Notes under the pieces: model-generated
What the model was told of the DNA's origin: nothing
Databases searched by the model: none
Seen by the model: the letters and a program-made list of their open reading frames with translations, nothing else
Position numbers and translations under genes: made by a program
NCBI GenBank assembly: GCA_041653935.1
Contig: JBAZEO010000001.1
Span: 620,001-684,000, forward strand
Length of the DNA: 64,000 nucleotides
Reading direction: 5' to 3'
Origin: JAYEHL01 sp041653935
GTDB taxonomy: Bacteria; Chloroflexota; Dehalococcoidia; E44-bin15
Shown: in pieces, positions 34,942 through 42,843 of the stretch
How the letters are laid out: each line of letters starts with the position of its first letter
Numbering within the stretch: the stretch's first letter is position 1

Positions 34942-35655
34942 CTACTTCGGATTCTGCTTTCTGCCGGACTTAATTGCATCCAGCATATTCTTAATGCCAT
35001 GCGTGAAAACCAAGTCTTTATCCCATCTCTGTCCATCGTAGGCCACACTGTATACATTCAATATCTCATGAATGGTATCAATAGTCCGATCAATCTCCTC
35101 TATATCCACCGGGCACTCATCGAAAACATTGATATGCGTCTTGGCAACCTTCCCGTCTATATGCAACAGCGCGTCATCCTCCCACTTCTTCAGTTTCCGA
35201 ACAGGCAATTCCTTTAACTTTGCTCTATGCTCCTTGATGACATCGCGCGTTACTTGTGAGGGCTTCTCTTCCTCGGCCTGCTTCTCGAGAATCATGTCTT
35301 CCTCATAGCGTTTCCTTCGGTCGGCAGCAGGGACAGCAAATATACCCATGTTTTTCTCAGCAAAATCCAAGAAATAGGAGATGTTCGTTGTACTATCCTC
35401 CCCTTTATCAAACAGCTTGTTTAAACGCAGCAGCGTCTCCAGGAGATTCCCACGCATACTCAGCGTAAAGAAGGTATGGGCCACGTTCATCTCATCCGAA
35501 TAGCTCTCTATATAGTTCCACAGGCACTTCCATGTGACGAAATGCCAGTTAGCATTATTTAATTCTCCTCTTAATATATGACTTAATCTGATGAACTCTT
35601 CTTCTTTACCCATTACCTTAATATTTGTGTTTTTATTAGCGGACTTCCCTTTCAT
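34942..35655 (-). CDS. hypothetical protein, possibly HEPN/AbiU2-like
   Basis: 237 residues, mostly helical and highly charged. The region about 28-95 (NWHFVTWKCLWNYIES...LLETLLRLNKLFDKGEDSTTNISYFLDFA) resembles the AbiU2-type HEPN domain, where a helix ends in RLFD and is followed by a Ser/Asn-rich turn. The rest has a Lys-rich helix and YDGQRWDKDLVFTHG near the end. HEPN proteins are often RNases in toxin or phage-defence systems, but no clear R-x4-6-H motif was found. AGGAG precedes the ATG. The call is tentative. Confidence 0.45.
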   Translation of the reverse strand: MKGKSANKNTNIKVMGKEEEFIRLSHILRGELNNANWHFVTWKCLWNYIESYSDEMNVAHTFFTLSMRGNLLETLLRLNKLFDKGEDSTTNISYFLDFAEKNMGIFAVPAADRRKRYEEDMILEKQAEEEKPSQVTRDVIKEHRAKLKELPVRKLKKWEDDALLHIDGKVAKTHINVFDECPVDIEEIDRTIDTIHEILNVYSVAYDGQRWDKDLVFTHGIKNMLDAIKSGRKQNPK

Positions 35656-35716
35656 ACCTCACCTCTCCTTATATAAATTATCCTAATCGACAAATCCTTC
35701 CCATCTCAGTAATTGC

Positions 35717-36151
35717 TTATAGTATCTCTTCCAAAATCTCTACTGCGTCCTGTACGAAACTAGGACAGACTGTAGAAAACAACTTCTCGTTCTTAGCGAT
35801 CCGCTGCCCTTGGGGAGTGCCGATATCGCATCCTAACAATTCTCTGCATATAATAGTACCATTCCTCGTTTTGAATTTCTTGCTAAACTCCTTAACGAGG
35901 TTGTAAGTCTTCACCTTAGCTTCATCATCATCAACCCTGGTTCTTCCGTATTTAAGACCGATAACCATGAACGCGCCTGTCACAGCGCCGCACACCTCAC
36001 CCATCTGCCCCATGCCGCCACCGAATGATTGCGCCACCTTCAATGCGACATCGCGACCCATACCCATCTCGATAGCATATATAGAAAACACCGACTGTGA
36101 ACAATTGAACCCCTCTTTAAAACACGATAACGCTTCATTAGCTTTATTCAT
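35717..36151 (-). CDS. C_GCAxxG_C_C family redox protein
   Basis: 144 residues with the conserved cysteines C17 (FNCSQSV), C54 (EVCGAVTGA), C102, C108 (CRELLGC) and C129. The family is common in anaerobes and is thought to be redox-active or to bind metal; some members sit with oxidoreductases. The start has no strong ribosome site. It lies between the AbiU2-like gene and nurA. Confidence 0.88.
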   Translation of the reverse strand: MNKANEALSCFKEGFNCSQSVFSIYAIEMGMGRDVALKVAQSFGGGMGQMGEVCGAVTGAFMVIGLKYGRTRVDDDEAKVKTYNLVKEFSKKFKTRNGTIICRELLGCDIGTPQGQRIAKNEKLFSTVCPSFVQDAVEILEEIL

Positions 36152-36176
36152 AAAAACACTCTATCACGACACTGTT

Positions 36177-37382
36177 TTACACCCACCTCGTCCGCTTGCT
36201 CCTGCTCTTACCGGACATCTGCACACCCATCCCCTTCTCCGCCATGGCCTGCTCCACCAGCAGGCGGAATGCCTCACGATCAGCGGCTGTTACCACCGCC
36301 TTCTCATGCGCTTCCATAAGCGCTACCGGATAGCCCGGCCCGCGGCGGTATTGATCCAGCATCAGCGAATGTACTAATCCGACCAGATCATCGCGCTCCG
36401 CGACCCATTTCGGCACCTCGACCCGCGCTATTTCCCCATCGACTTTTAAATAGAAGAAGTATATCTGATGTTCTCTATAATATTTCTGCACATATTTCGA
36501 GCCGCTCAAGAATACGGCCGACCTTTGACCAATATCAAGCACGGTATCAAAAATAGCGATATCCGTGATCCCGGCTATATCATCACATTCGCGCCCTCGC
36601 CCCTCCAACCGGCAACGCTCGCAATCGACGGGGTCGTAGCCGCACATATAAACGCGTAGAGCATTCGTAAAATCCACGTTACGAGGGAAGCTGGTGCAAG
36701 CGCATAAGGCAAACGGGCTGTCTAGGCTTCTCTGCTTCATGCTGTCGAAAGCGCTTAAATAATCTTTATCTAACAGTTCCTCACGAATGAAACCTTCGTA
36801 ATCCCTGGGAGAGAGACCCCATAATACCAGAGACCCGTCTATCATAGCTAAAGTAGCTCGACCGTGGAGTTGTTTAGAAACGACATCCGCAAGCGCAGCG
36901 CACTCCGCTATACTGCGCTTCACCCCCAGCAGAGTGCCCTCTATCAACTCTACCCTGCCGCTCACGGAATCGGTCAGCGCCAGGTCATCGCCGAAATATA
37001 CACACGCGTCGCTGGCGATCTGCGCATCGGGCTCAGTGCCATAGTGTATCGCAACGCTGCCGATATTTATTAAATAGCATCTGACCGAGTTATGACGATC
37101 GACTTCGATATGCGAGCCGTCCGTGGCCAGCACCGTGAATTCCTGAGGACAATTCGGAGGGTTATACCGCCGATTGAAACCGTGCGCGATGCCCGCAACA
37201 GGCCAAGGCGTATTACATGAGGCTATTTTAGTAATCAGGGTATCTGCATCAGCTTCGGCAAAGAGCTTAAGAGCCTGCGCCAGACGGCCCCTCCGCTCCT
37301 CACCCTCCAACCCGACTTTAGCCACCATGTCTTCTATCTGGGCGGCAACTTTGGAGAATTCTAACGGCATCAGCAACTCCAT
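36177..37382 (-). CDS. nurA: NurA domain nuclease-like protein with a four-cysteine insert
   Basis: 401 residues. NurA nucleases hold Mn2+ with Asp residues in two DGS motifs; here LATDGSHIEV (near residue 80) and AMIDGSLVLW (near 185) both fit. NurA degrades DNA ends in a ring complex with HerA, which is encoded downstream on the same strand. Between the catalytic half and the C-terminal region is C247-x6-C254-x2-C257-x8-C266, a spacing able to bind zinc or an iron-sulfur cluster and not usual for NurA. Two starts are possible: ATG 37382, or ATG 37370 with GGAG six bases before it. It begins 12 bases after the DUF3467 gene. Confidence 0.8.
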   Translation of the reverse strand: MELLMPLEFSKVAAQIEDMVAKVGLEGEERRGRLAQALKLFAEADADTLITKIASCNTPWPVAGIAHGFNRRYNPPNCPQEFTVLATDGSHIEVDRHNSVRCYLINIGSVAIHYGTEPDAQIASDACVYFGDDLALTDSVSGRVELIEGTLLGVKRSIAECAALADVVSKQLHGRATLAMIDGSLVLWGLSPRDYEGFIREELLDKDYLSAFDSMKQRSLDSPFALCACTSFPRNVDFTNALRVYMCGYDPVDCERCRLEGRGRECDDIAGITDIAIFDTVLDIGQRSAVFLSGSKYVQKYYREHQIYFFYLKVDGEIARVEVPKWVAERDDLVGLVHSLMLDQYRRGPGYPVALMEAHEKAVVTAADREAFRLLVEQAMAEKGMGVQMSGKSRSKRTRWV

Positions 37383-37394
37383 GACGACAAGCCG

Positions 37395-37715
37395 CTACCC
37401 CTTGAACTCAGGGGGCGACTTCCAGAATAATTCCCAATCCTCTTTCCCTACTCCCAGATCGGACAACACCCTGTACGGCAACTGAAAGGAGACTCCGGCC
37501 TCCCTTTCGATTTTTTTGATATGTCTGGCCAGAACAAAGGTCATCATCTTGGCGTGTTCATAACTCATCCACACGCGCGCAACCGTGTCCGGAACCTTGC
37601 CGGGACCCGGTTCCGGCGGGGACTTTCTGAAACTCAATGCCATGCCGTACGGCCCGCCGCTGACGATAAACTGGTCGGAATATACATCAGGTACGCTTTT
37701 CTCGTCTTCCGTCAT
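37395..37715 (-). CDS. DUF3467-like protein
   Basis: 106 residues. Strand-rich first part (SDQFIVSGGPYGMALSFRKSPPEPG) followed by VARVWMSYEHAKMMTFVLARHIKKIEREAG, which matches the DUF3467 ending (a strand and one helix). AGGAGG before ATG 37715 fixes the start; the frame is open upstream through the promoter. First gene of the nurA-to-herA series, with its own promoter. Function unknown. Confidence 0.7.
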   Translation of the reverse strand: MTEDEKSVPDVYSDQFIVSGGPYGMALSFRKSPPEPGPGKVPDTVARVWMSYEHAKMMTFVLARHIKKIEREAGVSFQLPYRVLSDLGVGKEDWELFWKSPPEFKG

Positions 37716-37737
37716 TGTGCCCTCCTGCGATAGGTGG

Positions 37738-37766
37738 AGTATAGCACAGCAATATGCAATGGGCAA
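37738..37766 (-). promoter_or_regulatory. promoter of the DUF3467-nurA-herA series
   Basis: Minus strand: TTGCCC (37766-37761), 17 bases, TATACT (37743-37738). Leader about 15 bases. The -10 and following CCACCT are shared with the promoter at 38800-38829. Confidence 0.55.
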
Positions 37767-37812
37767 TGTAAATATACAGGTCGACTTCGACAACGATTTG
37801 CAGGATACATCC

Positions 37813-37850
37813 CCAAAAAACAAGGCCCCTGTGTGCATCCACACAAGGGC
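37813..37850 (-). terminator. terminator after the crotonase gene
   Basis: Minus strand: 11-pair stem GCCCTTGTGTG / CACACAGGGGC with loop GATG, then CTTGTTTTTT. It separates the crotonase gene from the nurA-herA series. Confidence 0.8.
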
Positions 37851-37917
37851 ATTAGATTACCAATAACAGCGCAACGATCTTATCTATTGCACAACATCGA
37901 CCGGCGCAGCCGAACGA

Positions 37918-38736
37918 TTATTTGTTCTTATAATTAGGCTTACGCTTCTCTTTGAAAGCCTTCATGCCTTCCTTGGAATCCTCGGAGGCAAATACCGGCC
38001 AGCCTAGCGAATCCTGCTTCTGCAGCGCCTCGGCATACGGCACCGACGCATCGATCTCGCGCAACGTGCGGGTAATAGCCCTTATCGATATCGGCCCGTT
38101 CTCGCACATCTGGCGTGCGATCTTCAGCGCCTCTTCCAGCGCCTTCCCCTTGGGAACCACACGGTTAATGAGCCCCCAGTCCATCGCCTCTTTCGCAGGG
38201 ATATGCTGACCGAGCAATAGTATCTCCGCCGCCCTGCAGTAAGGTATCTGCCGCGGCAGGCGGAATGCTGACCCCGCCATGGGATAGAGGCCGCGGATCA
38301 CCTCGGTCACGCCGAACTTGGCGTCCTCGGCGCCGACGCGTATGTCGGTGCCCTGCAAAATCTCAGTGCCGCCGGCCACAGCGTAGCCCTCGATAGCCAG
38401 TATTATCGGCTTGTTAGGACGATTCTCGCGAAGCAGCGCCTGCCAATGCAGATTGGGCACCTCCTTCATCAAGCGCTGTATCTCTTCCACATTGTCCTCG
38501 GTTGACGGCCCGGCCTTGAGGTCCATACCCGCGCAGAACGTATCGCCCTTGCCCGTCAGTACGGCGCAATAGATATCGTTGTCTTCATCCAGAAGCCGCC
38601 ACGCCTTATACATCCCGATCAGCATCGATGGAGTAAGCGCATTCTTAGCCTCCGGACGATTGAGTGTGACAATAATAATATGTCCTTCCCTCTCGACGGT
38701 GCAATTCTTGGTAGTAATACTCAGCTGTTCAGCCAT
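37918..38736 (-). CDS. enoyl-CoA hydratase/isomerase family protein (crotonase)
   Basis: 272 residues. Crotonase landmarks: oxyanion-hole segments FCAGMDL (67-73) and YAVAGGTEIL, with both catalytic acids kept, E125 (GGTEIL) and E145 (FGVTEVIRGLYP). Two Glu support a hydratase over an isomerase, but the substrate cannot be fixed. AGGAGG precedes the ATG. Single-gene unit between a promoter and a terminator; no other acyl-CoA genes are nearby. Confidence 0.88.
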   Translation of the reverse strand: MAEQLSITTKNCTVEREGHIIIVTLNRPEAKNALTPSMLIGMYKAWRLLDEDNDIYCAVLTGKGDTFCAGMDLKAGPSTEDNVEEIQRLMKEVPNLHWQALLRENRPNKPIILAIEGYAVAGGTEILQGTDIRVGAEDAKFGVTEVIRGLYPMAGSAFRLPRQIPYCRAAEILLLGQHIPAKEAMDWGLINRVVPKGKALEEALKIARQMCENGPISIRAITRTLREIDASVPYAEALQKQDSLGWPVFASEDSKEGMKAFKEKRKPNYKNK

Positions 38737-38799
38737 TCGTTCCTCCTGATTCTCTTCGATGTTTACATCCGTCTGTTAACCTTTTCTACAGCCAGGTGG

Positions 38800-38829
38800 A
38801 GTATAGCATAGCGATACGTGGCTGAGCAA
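38800..38829 (-). promoter_or_regulatory. promoter of the crotonase gene
   Basis: Minus strand: TTGCTC (38829-38824), 18 bases, TATACT (38805-38800). The 15 plus-strand bases AGGTGGAGTATAGCA here are identical to those at the promoter at 37738. Confidence 0.45.
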
Positions 38830-38836
38830 TCCGCAA

Positions 38837-38865
38837 TTGCCCGGACGCGCGCGGTTTGCTATTAT
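38837..38865 (+). promoter_or_regulatory. promoter of the deacetylase-like gene
   Basis: TTGCCC (38837-38842), 17-base GC-rich spacer, TATTAT (38860-38865), leader of about 26 bases. It nearly abuts the divergent crotonase promoter. Confidence 0.55.
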
Positions 38866-38897
38866 AGTGCCGACGATAGCGATGTGAAGGAACTCTT

Positions 38898-39932
38898 ATG
38901 AGCGTTGGACTGGTTTACCACCCGATATATCTGGAACATGACACCGGCCTCCACTGCGAAACTGCATCGCGGCTGACGACTACAATGTCGCACCTCAAAA
39001 ATGTTGGCACGCTGGATAAGCTCATTCCCATTAAGCCCCAAGCCGCCACGGTAGAACAGATTGCTCGTGTCCACTCCCCTTCATACATCTCCGGCATAGA
39101 ATCCTTCGTTAAATGCGGCGGCGGATACCTCGACGGCGATACCGTCGCATCCCCTGCCTCCTACGAAGCTGCGATATATGCCGCAGGAGGAGTCATCGCC
39201 GCCGTCGATGCCGTCATGTCGAACAAAGCGACCTACGCCTTCGCACTCGTACGCCCGCCTGGGCACCATGCGGTACGCAGTGCATCAATGGGATTCTGCA
39301 TCTTCAACAATATCGCCATAGCCGCCAGGGACGCCATTGCCAAATACGGACTCGATCGTATACTGATAGTTGATTTCGATGTGCACCACGGCAACGGGAC
39401 GCAAGATGCATTCTATAGTGAATCCGATGTTCTGTACTTCTCCACACACCAATATCCATTCTACCCAGGAAGCGGCGGCGTCGACGAGATCGGCAGCGGC
39501 GAGGGTGAAGGATACACGGTGGACGTTCCCATGCCGGGCGGCTGCGGCGATGCGGAATACATACGCGCCTTCGAGGAAGTACTCGTGCCTGTGGCAAAGC
39601 GTTATAAGCCGCAGCTCATCCTCGTCTCCGCCGGATACGATGCGCACTGGGCTGACAGCATATCGTCGATGCAGGTGACGACTACGGGATACGCAAAGAT
39701 GGCGGCAATCCTCAAGGATTTGGCGGATGAGCTCTGCTGCAGCAAACTGGTCTTTGCGCTGGAGGGCGGCTATAACATAGAGGCGCTGGCGGAATCGGTG
39801 GACGCAACAATCAATGTACTCCTCGGTACACCCAAGGCATACGATACGTTGGGCAAACCACGCAGGAGCTGGTCGCCGCCGGACACAGAGGAGCTATTCC
39901 ACAGTATAAAAGAGACACACAATCTGCTTTAA
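38898..39932 (+). CDS. histone deacetylase superfamily amidohydrolase
   Basis: 344 residues of the arginase/deacetylase fold. Active-site residues: H123-H124 (RPPGHHA), D159/D161 and H163 (VDFDVHHGNGT), D248 (SAGYDAH), and the catalytic Tyr in LEGGYN (Y292). Zinc ligands should be D161, H163 and D248. Bacterial members remove acetyl groups from polyamines, acetoin-pathway proteins (AcuC) or lysines; the substrate is not evident. AAGGAA precedes the ATG. Convergent with the metal ATPase gene. Confidence 0.92.
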   Translation: MSVGLVYHPIYLEHDTGLHCETASRLTTTMSHLKNVGTLDKLIPIKPQAATVEQIARVHSPSYISGIESFVKCGGGYLDGDTVASPASYEAAIYAAGGVIAAVDAVMSNKATYAFALVRPPGHHAVRSASMGFCIFNNIAIAARDAIAKYGLDRILIVDFDVHHGNGTQDAFYSESDVLYFSTHQYPFYPGSGGVDEIGSGEGEGYTVDVPMPGGCGDAEYIRAFEEVLVPVAKRYKPQLILVSAGYDAHWADSISSMQVTTTGYAKMAAILKDLADELCCSKLVFALEGGYNIEALAESVDATINVLLGTPKAYDTLGKPRRSWSPPDTEELFHSIKETHNLL

Positions 39933-40009
39933 GGACCGGGCGCCGGCGGTGAAGGCGGACATGTACCAGGACATTCATCACACTCGTGATCGAATATATA
40001 TAAAGCTGC

Positions 40010-42574
40010 CTAACGAGATACTGTCCAGCGCTGGCTGAGAAACTTGATCGCCTCAAAACACGTGGCGCAGACCGCGCCGGCCGCCACACAAATTCCAACA
40101 TCATTGGCATGCAGAATGTCAAATTTGAACAGGTCACGCAGGAACGGCACATAGACAACCAACACCAGGAAAACGATAGCGGATACAACTATCAACCACA
40201 GGGCTTTGTTTTTTGAACGTAAGGTGGATATGATCGTTCTGGATAATGACCGGTTGGTAAATATGAGGCAAATGTTGGCAAAAACCAGCGTGACAAAGGT
40301 CAGAGCGCGTGCTTCTCCTTCCGTGTGCCCCAATTGCCGGCTGATTCCAAAGATAGCCAGCGTAATCACCAGGACAACGGCGCCTTGAAGTATGCTCATG
40401 ATAACCGCCTTACGGCGGAAGAGGGGCTCTTTTCTGTTACGCGGCGGACGGCTCATTACATCTTTTTCCGACTGCTCAGCCTCAAATGCAATAGAACAGG
40501 ACGGATCGATAATCAGCTCGAGGAATACCACATGCACCGGGGATAGAATCGCAGGCCAGCCAAGGAGAACCGGTAGAAGCGTTAAGCCTGCTATAGGCAC
40601 ATGAACCGCCAGGATATATACCATAGCCTTTCTCAGGTTATCGAAAATGCGCCGCCCCATCCTGATAGCTTTTACGATGGATGAGAAATCATCATCGAGC
40701 AACACCAGATCCGCAGCCTCTCTGGCTACATCTGTGCCTCTGCCTCCCATAGCTATGCCGATGTGAGCGGACTTGAGAGCAGGCGCATCGTTCACGCCGT
40801 CTCCAGTCATGGAGACAATCTCACCATTCTCCTTGAACCCGTTAACAAGACGTAGCTTCTGCTCCGGCACCACCCTGGTAAAAATGCTCACCGTTTTTAT
40901 GCACTCTCTAAGCTCACCATCGCTCATTTTGCTGAGTTCGGGGCCGGTGATGACCTTGTCGGAAGGCATAAGGCCGATATCGCGGGCAATGTGCATAGCG
41001 GTGCCGGGATAGTCGCCGGTTATCATTACCACACGGATGCCGGCGTTGTAGCACTCTTTAATGGAAGCCGGAACCGTTGGCCGTATCGGATCAGCAAACC
41101 CGACAAAGCCAAGGAACTCGAAAGTGAAATCGTGCTGGTCATCGGGCAGAGACGTATGTGTGAAGTGCGCCTTTGCCACGCCCAGAATCCTGAGACCATC
41201 GTTTGCCATTACATCTATCTGATTTGCTAGTTCGGACTTCTGTCTTTCATCAAGATGGCACAAGTCGATGATAGCCTCCGGCGCGCCCTTGGCAGCGATG
41301 ATGTAATCAGCTCCATCCGGGGATTGCCACACGTGTGAGAGGGCCAGTATATTACGCGACAGCGGATACTCCTGCACCAGCGTCCAGTCGTTGTGCAAGT
41401 GCTCAGTCAAGTTCAGATAGTGCTCGCCGAGTTCCTTAAGGGCCTTCTCCATCGGATCGAATGGGGTCTTCTGGCTGGCCAGTATGCTGAACTCCACCAG
41501 CTGGTGAAATATTTCCGGGGGCGCCTCTTGCGTATTGAAATCAATGCTAAAAAACTCGCCATCCGCGTAAATCCTGCTCACCGACATGCGGTTCATCGTC
41601 AGCGTCCCGGTCTTATCCACGCACAGCACCGTGTTGGCCCCCAGCATCTCGATTGCCGGCATGCGGCGCGTCAGCACATGGTTGCGCGAGATGCGCCATG
41701 CGCCAAGGGCGAGGAAGACGGTGAGCACAACCGGGAATTCCTCCGGCAGTATGGCCATGGCAAGGGTAATACTCGCCAGAAGCCCCTTGAGCCACTCGTG
41801 CAGCGTGAGACCGTATATAACGAACATGGCCAGACATAGCAAAAAGCCGATCATGGCCAGGTTGCGGACGATGCGCCGGGTCTCTTTCTGGAGCAACGTA
41901 TCCTCCGGCTCTATTGTCTGCAGCGATTTGCCTATCTTGCCGAATTCGGTGTGCAAGCCGGTGCATGCCACCCTAGCAAGCCCCATGCCGCTAACCACCA
42001 GCGTACCCGAATAGATGAATGGCGAGTTATCGCCACCGGGACGTCCCATCTCTACATTGCCTTCACATTCAAGCTTTTGCACAGGAACGGATTCACCGGT
42101 GAGAAGCGATTCGTCTGTCTTTAAGTTGCTGCAGGCCAGGACAATGGCATCGGCAGGCACACGGTCACCTTCGGCCAGGAAGACAATGTCATCACAGACG
42201 ACCTCCCTGCCGGCTATCCGCTTGCTCTCACCACCACGTATCACCAGAGCGCGCGGGCTGGAAAGGTCTCGCAGCGCCTCAAGCGTGCGTTCCGTCTTCC
42301 GCTCCTGATAAATGGTGATACCGATGATGACGAAGACGAAGAGAAGAAGCAAACAGGCCTCTTCCTTATCGCCGAGCAACATGTAAATCGTGCCGCTTAT
42401 GATAAGGAGCAACAGCATCGGCTCGCGTATGACTTGAAGTGCAATAGCCCAGAAACTATGTTGCTTGGCAGAGGGAATTTCATTGTAGCCGTCGCGCGCC
42501 AACCTGGCAGCAGCCTCTTGCTCGGAGAGGCCGCTGACGCCGCTCAAATTGTTCAGATCGTACTTGTCAGCCAA
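40010..42574 (-). CDS. P-type metal cation-transporting ATPase
   Basis: About 854 residues. N-terminal cation-ATPase domain (SGLSEQEAAARLARDGYNEIP), TGES in the actuator loop (LTGESVPV), PEEFP in helix 4, the phosphorylated Asp in DKTGTLT, KGAPE in the nucleotide domain, and TGDGVNDAPALKSAHIGIAMG. The PEEF motif differs from the PEGLP of Ca2+ pumps and from the CPx of copper pumps. The NiCo-type riboswitch in front suggests export of Ni2+/Co2+. TTG codons occur at 42577 and 42574; the second is five bases from AAGGAG and is preferred. Confidence 0.9.
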   Translation of the reverse strand: MADKYDLNNLSGVSGLSEQEAAARLARDGYNEIPSAKQHSFWAIALQVIREPMLLLLIISGTIYMLLGDKEEACLLLLFVFVIIGITIYQERKTERTLEALRDLSSPRALVIRGGESKRIAGREVVCDDIVFLAEGDRVPADAIVLACSNLKTDESLLTGESVPVQKLECEGNVEMGRPGGDNSPFIYSGTLVVSGMGLARVACTGLHTEFGKIGKSLQTIEPEDTLLQKETRRIVRNLAMIGFLLCLAMFVIYGLTLHEWLKGLLASITLAMAILPEEFPVVLTVFLALGAWRISRNHVLTRRMPAIEMLGANTVLCVDKTGTLTMNRMSVSRIYADGEFFSIDFNTQEAPPEIFHQLVEFSILASQKTPFDPMEKALKELGEHYLNLTEHLHNDWTLVQEYPLSRNILALSHVWQSPDGADYIIAAKGAPEAIIDLCHLDERQKSELANQIDVMANDGLRILGVAKAHFTHTSLPDDQHDFTFEFLGFVGFADPIRPTVPASIKECYNAGIRVVMITGDYPGTAMHIARDIGLMPSDKVITGPELSKMSDGELRECIKTVSIFTRVVPEQKLRLVNGFKENGEIVSMTGDGVNDAPALKSAHIGIAMGGRGTDVAREAADLVLLDDDFSSIVKAIRMGRRIFDNLRKAMVYILAVHVPIAGLTLLPVLLGWPAILSPVHVVFLELIIDPSCSIAFEAEQSEKDVMSRPPRNRKEPLFRRKAVIMSILQGAVVLVITLAIFGISRQLGHTEGEARALTFVTLVFANICLIFTNRSLSRTIISTLRSKNKALWLIVVSAIVFLVLVVYVPFLRDLFKFDILHANDVGICVAAGAVCATCFEAIKFLSQRWTVSR

Positions 42575-42651
42575 CAAGGCTCCTTCTTAACGATGTTGCA
42601 ATTGATATTTAGGTTAGTTCGTTCCTGCGGTCCGTCAAGTATGTTGGGTAT

Positions 42652-42747
42652 AAAAAAACCCGCAGGAAGCTCAGTCCCGCGGGTCTCATCCCACTGCAAT
42701 GATTGTCAGCCCGGCTCTCTCTTGCATGAAGAGCGCCTGTTCCAAGC
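42652..42747 (-). promoter_or_regulatory. putative NiCo (czcD) riboswitch with intrinsic terminator
   Basis: On the minus strand the leader starts at 42747 and contains, in order, CAGGC, a hairpin GCTCTT-CATGC-AAGAG, the 10-base core AGCCGGGCTG, a third arm, GTGGG-ATGAGA-CCCGC, and GGGACTG, closed by GCTTGG pairing with CTGAGC. The core words and order match the NiCo riboswitch as I recall its crystal-structure sequence. CCCGC in the fourth arm can instead pair with GCGGG before seven T (terminator, 42684-42652), so metal binding would stop termination: an ON switch. It sits 78 bases before the ATPase start. Confidence 0.75.
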
Positions 42748-42753
42748 AAAATT

Positions 42754-42783
42754 ATTCTATCGTGAGCTGTCCGACATTGTCAA
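42754..42783 (-). promoter_or_regulatory. promoter of the NiCo leader and metal ATPase
   Basis: Minus strand: TTGACA (42783-42778), 18 bases, TAGAAT (42759-42754). The expected start at about 42747 coincides with the first base of the riboswitch P1 stem. Confidence 0.7.
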
Positions 42784-42843
42784 GCCTGCACATTACAACT
42801 AAGGCGCTGAGAACATCGAACAGAGATACAACTGTACGATCCT

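Noticed and set aside
42660..42750. yybP-ykoY (Mn2+) riboswitch or 4.5S RNA in front of the P-type ATPase
   Set aside because: The ATGAGACC word resembles the Mn2+ class, but the required GGGGAGTAG box is missing; the SRP core GGAAGGAAGCAGC is absent. CAGGC, AGCCGGGCTG and GGGACTG fit the NiCo class better.
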